Source: an uncultured Clostridia bacterium
GTDB taxonomy: Bacteria > Bacillota > Clostridia > Oscillospirales > Acutalibacteraceae
Direction of reading: 5' to 3'
Length of the DNA stretch: 27,909 bases
Assembly: GCA_937895645.1 (NCBI GenBank)
Contig: CALBKQ010000104.1
Location: 1 to 27,909 of the forward strand
Position 1 is the stretch's first letter; every line of letters starts with the position of its first letter. Of this stretch, positions 22,601 to 27,909 are shown piece after piece. The notes under the pieces were generated by a model. That model was not told where the DNA came from, did not search any database, and worked only from the letters and a program-made list of their open reading frames with translations. Position numbers and translations under genes: made by a program.

Positions 22601-23452
22601 ATGAAAAAAGGCACAAAAAGATTTTTAGGTTTTGCAATTCCAACAACTGCACTTGCAATTCTTGCAAGAAAAAAGTATGTTGACATCCGTTATGGTGCAA
22701 AAAACGCAAAGGAGACTCTCAAATTCAGTGAATCAGTTGAAAACGAGGCACCTGAAATTCATCTTACAGCACACAGAGGACTTTCTTCTGTTTGTCCTGA
22801 AAACACAATTGAGGCGTTCAAAGAAGCTGCAAAATACAACTATTATGCTCTTGAATGTGATGTTCATTGCACAACTGATGGTAAATGGGTAATCATTCAT
22901 GACTATATGCTTCAGTCAATGTGTGAAGAAAAAGGCGACGTTAAAACAATGTCTTATGACGAAAAACTTTCAAAAATCAGATACACAAACGGTGCTAATA
23001 TCAAAGATTATCCTGATGCCCGTCCTTGCCTTGTTGAAGAGTTTATTGAAATCTGCAAAGAGGCAAACATAAGACCTATGATTGAAGTTAAAGATAAGAG
23101 AACTGACAAAGTTGAATCTCTTTACAAAATCATTTGCGATTATGGTATTGAAGATAGCGTTATTCTTATTTCATTCCACGCACCTGTGCTTCGCGAATTC
23201 AGAAAGCTTTCTCCCGATATGGATTTGTGGCTTCTTGTTCACAATATTACTGACGAAAAAATCCTTGAATGTATTGAAAATGGTAACGGTGTTGCTTTTG
23301 AGGCAAAACGCAGTAATCCTGAAACAATCCAGAAAATCCACGATGCTAATCTTACAGCTGCATGTTGGACAGTTGACACAAAAGAAATGCTTAACGAAAT
23401 GATTAAAAATGGCGTTAAATACATAACAACAAACGCAATACTTCCTGAATAA
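22601..23452 (+). CDS. Glycerophosphodiester phosphodiesterase
   Basis: 283 residues. It hydrolyses glycerophosphodiesters to glycerol 3-phosphate and an alcohol. The GDPD barrel starts at about 54 with AHRG (His58, Arg59), CPENT (Glu67, Asn68), ECDVHCTTDG (Glu85, Asp87) and IHDYML (His100, Asp101). Later strands include MIEVKD and ACWTVDT, and it ends YITTNAI. The first 50 residues carry a weakly hydrophobic segment (about 8-22) that could be a membrane anchor. GCGAGGAAA precedes the ATG. It is first of four plus-strand genes and ends 13 bases before gltX. The link between lipid breakdown and tRNA synthetases is probably operon proximity only. Confidence 0.92.
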   Translation: MKKGTKRFLGFAIPTTALAILARKKYVDIRYGAKNAKETLKFSESVENEAPEIHLTAHRGLSSVCPENTIEAFKEAAKYNYYALECDVHCTTDGKWVIIHDYMLQSMCEEKGDVKTMSYDEKLSKIRYTNGANIKDYPDARPCLVEEFIEICKEANIRPMIEVKDKRTDKVESLYKIICDYGIEDSVILISFHAPVLREFRKLSPDMDLWLLVHNITDEKILECIENGNGVAFEAKRSNPETIQKIHDANLTAACWTVDTKEMLNEMIKNGVKYITTNAILPE

Positions 23453-23465
23453 GAGGTTTATATAA

Positions 23466-25121
23466 ATGACAGACTGCAAAAAAATTGCTGAACTTATTTT
23501 CAGTGATGTGGACAAGTCCACAGAATATTATGAAGAGCTTTACCCTGCAAGAGAATTGCCGGAAGGTGCAAGAGTAACAAGATTTGCACCAAGTCCAACA
23601 GGGTATTTACACTTTGGCGGACTTTATGCAGGTTTCGCATCAAAACTTACAGCACAAACTACCGATGGCATTTTTATGCTCCGTATTGAAGATACTGACA
23701 AAAAACGCGAAGTGGAAGACGGTGTTACAGGAATTGTAACAGGTCTTAAGGCATTTGGCGTTTCCCCTGACGAAGGTGTTATGGGGTTTGACAGTGAAGA
23801 TGGCAAATATGGACCTTACACTCAAAGTCATCGTAGAGCAATTTACCGTGCCTTTGCTAAGAAACTTATGGGAGAAGGCAAGGCATACCCTTGTTTCTGC
23901 ACTCCTGAAGATTTAGACGAAATCCGTGCAAAACAAGAAAATGAAGACATTAAAGGTTACTACGGTGCTTATGCAAAATGCCGTGACCTTACTGATGATG
24001 AAATAATTGAAAAAATCAATGCGGGTGCGCCTTATACTGTCAGACTTCGTTCAACCGGTGACATTTCAAGAAAAATTAAGTTTGACGATATGATTAAAGG
24101 CAAAATTGAAATGAGTGAAAACGTGAATGATGTTGTTATCTTGAAAGCTGACGGTATTCCAACTTACCATTTTGCTCACGCTATTGATGACCACTTAATG
24201 CACACAACTCACGTTGTGCGTGGTGACGAATGGATTGCATCAGTTCCTCTTCACATTGAGCTTTTCAGAGCTTGTGGTTTCAAGCCTGTTAAATACGCCC
24301 ACATTGCCCCTATTATGAAAGAAGAAAATGGTGGCAAACGCAAACTTTCAAAGAGAAAAGACCCTGAGGCTAACGTTTCATACTACATTGAAAAAGGTTA
24401 CCCTGAAGCGTCTGTTAAAGAATATATGCTTACTATTCTCAACTCAAACTTTGAGGAATGGAGAAAAGCAAACAAGACAGAAGACATCAGCAAATTCCCA
24501 TTTAATCTTAAAAAGATGAGCGTTTCAGGTGCACTTTTTGATATGATTAAATTCAATGATATTTCAAAAAATGTTATTTCTGTTATGACTTGCGAACAGG
24601 TTTACAATTTAGTTACCTGCTGGGCAAAGGATTATAACGAAAAATTATACAATCTTTTCACGGCTGACAGCGATAAAGCAAAAGCAATTCTTAACATTGA
24701 CCGTGATAATCCAAAGCCAAGAAAAGATATTGCTTGTTGGGAAGAAGTGGAAAACTACGTTTCTTTCTTCTACAACGAACTTTACAGTGCAGACTACACT
24801 CTCCCTGAACACATAAACAGTACAGATGCAGTTGAAATCCTTACAAAGTATAAGGAAATCTATTCTGCAAAGGATACAAAGGAAGAATGGTTTAACAAAA
24901 TCAAAGAACTTTGCTCTGCGTGTGGATTTACTCCTAACGTTAAGGAATACAAACAAAATCCTGACGCATTCAAAGGTCATGTTGGCGATGTTTCAACAGT
25001 TATTCGTGTTGCAGTTACTTCTCGCACAAATACCCCTGATTTGTATTACATTATGCAGATTTTAGGCGTAGATGAAGTGATGAACAGAATTGACAACGCG
25101 ATAAATTCATATAAAGCATAA
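23466..25121 (+). CDS. gltX: Glutamate-tRNA ligase GltX
   Basis: 551 residues, slightly longer than typical bacterial GluRS. Class I synthetase: RFAPSPTGYLHFGG (about 39-52) has the HIGH-type motif, RIEDTD follows, and KLSKRK (294-299) is the KMSKS-type loop. The zinc-site region keeps several cysteines (CFCTPEDL near 144-151, CRDL at 173). It charges tRNA-Glu. Since glnS follows 12 bases downstream, this enzyme does not need to mischarge tRNA-Gln, unlike in most Firmicutes that use GatCAB, although both routes can coexist. A GAGG-type ribosome binding site precedes the ATG. Confidence 0.96.
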   Translation: MTDCKKIAELIFSDVDKSTEYYEELYPARELPEGARVTRFAPSPTGYLHFGGLYAGFASKLTAQTTDGIFMLRIEDTDKKREVEDGVTGIVTGLKAFGVSPDEGVMGFDSEDGKYGPYTQSHRRAIYRAFAKKLMGEGKAYPCFCTPEDLDEIRAKQENEDIKGYYGAYAKCRDLTDDEIIEKINAGAPYTVRLRSTGDISRKIKFDDMIKGKIEMSENVNDVVILKADGIPTYHFAHAIDDHLMHTTHVVRGDEWIASVPLHIELFRACGFKPVKYAHIAPIMKEENGGKRKLSKRKDPEANVSYYIEKGYPEASVKEYMLTILNSNFEEWRKANKTEDISKFPFNLKKMSVSGALFDMIKFNDISKNVISVMTCEQVYNLVTCWAKDYNEKLYNLFTADSDKAKAILNIDRDNPKPRKDIACWEEVENYVSFFYNELYSADYTLPEHINSTDAVEILTKYKEIYSAKDTKEEWFNKIKELCSACGFTPNVKEYKQNPDAFKGHVGDVSTVIRVAVTSRTNTPDLYYIMQILGVDEVMNRIDNAINSYKA

Positions 25122-25133
25122 AGAGGCAAAACT

Positions 25134-26798
25134 ATGGACGAAATTATTACAACTACTTCAAACTTTATACACGATTTCATTGACGAAGACCTTGAAAATG
25201 GTGTATATAACAAAGTGCAGACTCGTTTTCCGCCTGAACCTAATGGTTATCTTCACATAGGTCATGCAAAAGCTATCTGCATTAACTTCAGCACATCAAA
25301 CAAGTACAAAGGCGAATGCAATCTTCGTCTTGATGATACTAATCCACAAAAAGAAGATACAGAATATATTGACGCTATTAAAGAAGATATTGAATGGCTT
25401 GGTTTTAAGTGGAATAAATGTCTTTTTGCATCAAGTTATTTTGACTACATTTATGAATGCGCAGTAAAACTTATTGAAAAAGGTTTGGCTTATGTTGATG
25501 ACCTTACTGCTGACGAAATCAGAGAATATCGTGGTACTCTTACAGAGCCTGGCAAAAACAGCCCTTACCGTGACCGAAGCATTGAAGAAAATCTTGATTT
25601 GTTCAAGAGAATGACCGACGGTGAATTCCCTAACGGTGCAAGGGTACTTCGTGCAAAAATTGACATGACAGCATCTAATATCAATATGCGTGACCCTGTT
25701 ATTTACAGAATCGCTCACGTACCACATCACCAGACAGGTGACAAATGGTGTGTTTACCCAATGTACGACTTTGCACATCCATTGTCAGATGCAAGAGAAG
25801 GCGTTACACACTCTCTTTGCTCACTTGAATTTGAAAATCACAGACCACTTTACGACTGGTTCTTACAGGCACTTGATATAGAAATGCCACCAAGACAAAT
25901 TGAGTTTGCGCGTCTTAACCTTAACTATTGTCTTACAAGCAAAAGAAAATGTCTTGCACTTGTAAATGAGGGCATTGTTGACGGTTGGAACGACCCACGA
26001 ATGGCAACTCTTAGTGGTATGAGAAGACGTGGCTACACCCCACAGGCAATCCGAAACTTCTGTGAAAAAATCGGTGTTTCAAAAGCATATTCAGTTGTTG
26101 ACTATGGTCTTTTGGAATCTTGTGTTCGTGACGACCTTAACGCTAATGCACCAAGAGCTATGGCAGTTCTTCGTCCACTTAAAGTAGTTATTGATAACTA
26201 TCCTGAAGATAAGACTGAAACACTTGAAGTAGAAATTCATCCTGAACACCCTGAAATGGGCACACGTAAAGTTACTTTTGGCAAAACAATTTATGTTGAG
26301 CAAGAAGACTTTATGGTTGAACCTGTTAAAAAATATTTTAGACTTTTCCCTGGTAATGAAGTTCGTCTTAAGAGTGCATATTTCGTTAAGTGTGTAGGTT
26401 ATGATACAGACGAAAACGGCAATGTAACCTGTGTTCACTGTACTTATGACCCTGAAAGCCGTGGTGGTAACTCACCTGACGGAAGAAAAGTAAAAGGCAC
26501 ACTTCACTGGGTAAGTGAGGCGGACAGTTTCAAAGCAGAAGTAAGACTTTATGACAGACTTTTCAACAAAGAAAATCCATCAGACGAATCTGCAGGTGCT
26601 TTCACAGAAAATCTTAATCCTGATTCTCTTGTTATCCTTAAAGATTGCCTTATTGAAGGCGGTCTTAAAGATGGACTTAAAGCAGGCGACACATTCCAGT
26701 TTATGCGTCAGGGTTATTTCTGCGTAGATATTACATCAACTGAAGACAAAGTTGTGTTTAACAGAACAGTACAACTTAACTCTTCTTGGGGGAAATAA
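25134..26798 (+). CDS. glnS: Glutamine-tRNA ligase GlnS
   Basis: 554 residues, full length. FPPEPNGYLHIGHAKAI (about 33-48) holds HIGH at 41-44, followed by NLRLDDTNPQKE. The KMSKS equivalent is LTSKRK at 267-272, and RQIEFARLNLNY before it is typical of GlnRS. The C-terminal half forms the two beta-barrel anticodon-binding domains (EVEIHPEHPEMG, KVTFGKTIYVEQEDF, LHWVSEADSFKAEVRLYDRLF). It charges tRNA-Gln directly. GlnRS is scattered in Clostridia and usually explained by old horizontal transfer. AGAGG precedes the ATG; the gene is coupled to gltX upstream and to a small membrane protein gene one base after its stop. Confidence 0.96.
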   Translation: MDEIITTTSNFIHDFIDEDLENGVYNKVQTRFPPEPNGYLHIGHAKAICINFSTSNKYKGECNLRLDDTNPQKEDTEYIDAIKEDIEWLGFKWNKCLFASSYFDYIYECAVKLIEKGLAYVDDLTADEIREYRGTLTEPGKNSPYRDRSIEENLDLFKRMTDGEFPNGARVLRAKIDMTASNINMRDPVIYRIAHVPHHQTGDKWCVYPMYDFAHPLSDAREGVTHSLCSLEFENHRPLYDWFLQALDIEMPPRQIEFARLNLNYCLTSKRKCLALVNEGIVDGWNDPRMATLSGMRRRGYTPQAIRNFCEKIGVSKAYSVVDYGLLESCVRDDLNANAPRAMAVLRPLKVVIDNYPEDKTETLEVEIHPEHPEMGTRKVTFGKTIYVEQEDFMVEPVKKYFRLFPGNEVRLKSAYFVKCVGYDTDENGNVTCVHCTYDPESRGGNSPDGRKVKGTLHWVSEADSFKAEVRLYDRLFNKENPSDESAGAFTENLNPDSLVILKDCLIEGGLKDGLKAGDTFQFMRQGYFCVDITSTEDKVVFNRTVQLNSSWGK

Positions 26799-26799
26799 T

Positions 26800-27510
26800 A
26801 TGAGTAAAACAAATAAAATTAAACAAAAAACAACAGGATTTGATATTCTTTATAGGGTTGTAACTGCAATTATGGCGGTTGCAACTTTCCCGTTAGCTTA
26901 TTTTTCAAAAATGATTTTGGTTGTTATAATGCATGAAGAGGTTTCTAATCTTATAAATAATCTTACTGGCTCAGAAGACCCCGGCGGAACATATGTTGAA
27001 TGGTCTATTGCTGATATTTTTGACTCTTCAAGCACCCTTCATATGATATTAAACTTAGGTGAAGGTAATAGTCTTTCAATTAGTTCCATTTGGGAGAATG
27101 AATATTTAAGAGCTGCTTTGATAGCTGCAATTTTCTTTGCAATAACACTTGTTCTTGCTTTTATTATTTTATTCTTTGCAATTTTTTCAAATAAATCAAA
27201 AGTTATTATCGGTCTTTCTACCGGTGGAACACTTTCAATGATTGCGGCATTTATTTCATTTACAATTTTCTTTGCTCATCCTATTACCATCGGTGAAGCT
27301 ACTTTATCAAGTATTCTTAATATCGAAGGGATAATAGCAAACCTGGCGCTTGGATTTGTAGACATTACAACATTAAAGCTTGAAGGTGCTTTCTTCTGGG
27401 TAATGTTCTTAATGATTGGAATTCTTATCTGGTCTATTTCAGTTCTTATTGTTAATAAGAGCGAAGAAAAAGAAAAGGCTATGAAAGAAGCAGCAAGAAG
27501 AAACAGATAA
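26800..27510 (+). CDS. Small multi-pass membrane protein of unknown function
   Basis: 236 residues from the ATG at 26800, which follows GGGGGAAA and starts one base after the glnS stop; an upstream in-frame ATG at 26752 lies inside glnS and is unlikely. Four hydrophobic segments are visible (about 20-40, 102-130, 138-160 and 195-215) with an outside loop of about 60 residues between the first two and a basic tail (KSEEKEKAMKEAARRNR). I recognise no family and no catalytic motif. It is the last gene of the plus-strand operon and ends just before a strong terminator. Confidence 0.8.
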   Translation: MSKTNKIKQKTTGFDILYRVVTAIMAVATFPLAYFSKMILVVIMHEEVSNLINNLTGSEDPGGTYVEWSIADIFDSSSTLHMILNLGEGNSLSISSIWENEYLRAALIAAIFFAITLVLAFIILFFAIFSNKSKVIIGLSTGGTLSMIAAFISFTIFFAHPITIGEATLSSILNIEGIIANLALGFVDITTLKLEGAFFWVMFLMIGILIWSISVLIVNKSEEKEKAMKEAARRNR

Positions 27511-27528
27511 TTGCATAATGGAAAAATT

Positions 27529-27554
27529 AAAGGCTCGGTTTTTACCGAGCCTTT
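27529..27554. terminator. Bidirectional terminator between the plus operon and prfB
   Basis: AAAGGCTCGGT (27529-27539) pairs with ACCGAGCCTTT (27544-27554) around a 4-base loop, with T runs on both strands. It serves the plus-strand operon and the minus-strand prfB gene, which ends at 27564. Confidence 0.9.
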
Positions 27555-27563
27555 TTGTTATGT

Positions 27564-27909
27564 TTAGTTGTTTTCAAGGTTTTTCTGGGACTGCATTTTT
27601 AGGTATGCATTTATAAATCCGTCAAGGTCGCCGTCCATAACCCCTTGCACGTTGCCCGTTTCGTAGGCGGTGCGGTGGTCTTTGACCATGGTGTACGGGC
27701 AGAAGACGTAGCTTCTTATTTGACTGCCCCACTCAATTTTCTTCAACTTGCCACTGATTGCTGCCGCCTCTTCTTCACGCTCTCTTTCCTTCTTTTCAAT
27801 GAGTTTACTGCGGAGCATTTGCATTGCAACTTCTCTGTTTTGGATTTGGCTTCTTTCATTTTGACAAGCAACTACTATACCAGTAGGAATATGAGTAAGA
27901 CGAACAGCA
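27564..27909 (-). CDS. prfB: Peptide chain release factor 2, C-terminal part
   Basis: Only the last 114 or so codons are in the window; the GGQ loop and the start are beyond its right edge. The visible part begins AVRLTHIPTGIVVACQNERSQIQNR, continues with IEWGSQIRSYVF and PYTMVKDHRT, and ends ETGNVQGVMDGDLDGFINAYL, which is specific for RF2. It ends translation at UGA and UAA codons. A cysteine replaces the common glutamine or histidine in YVFCPYTMV, a mild variation. It stops 10 bases from the shared terminator. Confidence 0.93.
   Translation of the reverse strand, partial: AVRLTHIPTGIVVACQNERSQIQNREVAMQMLRSKLIEKKEREREEEAAAISGKLKKIEWGSQIRSYVFCPYTMVKDHRTAYETGNVQGVMDGDLDGFINAYLKMQSQKNLENN

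Noticed and set aside
22452..22709. Minus-strand frame across the divergent promoter region
   Set aside because: It overlaps both promoters and the start of the phosphodiesterase gene and has no ribosome binding site.
26752..26799. Upstream start for the membrane protein inside glnS
   Set aside because: The ATG at 26800 has its own ribosome binding site and follows the glnS stop by one base.

Overview
The window looks like a low-GC, Gram-positive Clostridia genome, probably Oscillospiraceae/Ruminococcaceae-like. This rests on strong AGGAGG-type ribosome binding sites, TTGNNN-17-TATAAT promoters, an anaerobic class III ribonucleotide reductase, a DUF1836 regulator, neighbouring gltX and glnS, and a CpsC/CpsD-type tyrosine kinase. 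The genus is inference. No rRNA, tRNA, CRISPR array, transposase, integrase or replication origin was found.

Three compositional zones can be seen. Zone 1 (1-1446, minus strand) holds a truncated YhcC/TIGR01212-type radical SAM gene behind a CvpA-like membrane protein gene; its leucine codons are mostly TTA/TTG. Zone 2 (about 1447-12430, all genes on minus) reads as accessory DNA. It has poorly recognisable genes in short units, most followed by their own hairpin terminator. They encode a 692-residue coiled-coil protein, two lipoproteins (one an SPFH/band-7 protein), a cysteine-rich protein, an acidic-tailed protein, a small two-helix membrane protein and two unknowns. Interspersed are a complete anaerobic ribonucleotide reductase (NrdD) and its activase (NrdG), which are not adjacent to each other. 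This layout resembles a phage or plasmid early region, but no hallmark phage or plasmid gene is present.

Zone 3 (12436-27909) has chromosomal style with CTT-rich leucine usage. On the minus strand, a four-gene operon encodes a DUF1836 regulator, a DUF6054-like protein, NfeD and a stomatin-like SPFH protein, under a promoter with two dyads. Next come a MATE transporter and a fused BY-kinase with a (Tyr-Gly)10 tail. Upstream of these lies a tightly coupled set: LysM/G5/M23 peptidase, HPr-kinase-like protein, PqqD-like protein and ABC exporter. The last three are a combination known from lasso-peptide and other RiPP clusters, but no cyclase, peptidase B2 or precursor is visible.

A divergent promoter region at 22451-22555 separates this set from a plus-strand operon: glycerophosphodiester phosphodiesterase, gltX, glnS and a small membrane protein. 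That operon ends at a bidirectional terminator facing the 3' end of prfB, which runs off the right edge.

The main points for follow-up are the accessory block and its edges, the cyclase-less PqqD/HprK-like/ABC module, the repeat-encoded Tyr-Gly tail, and a beta-type N-terminal domain apparently shared by two otherwise unrelated accessory proteins.
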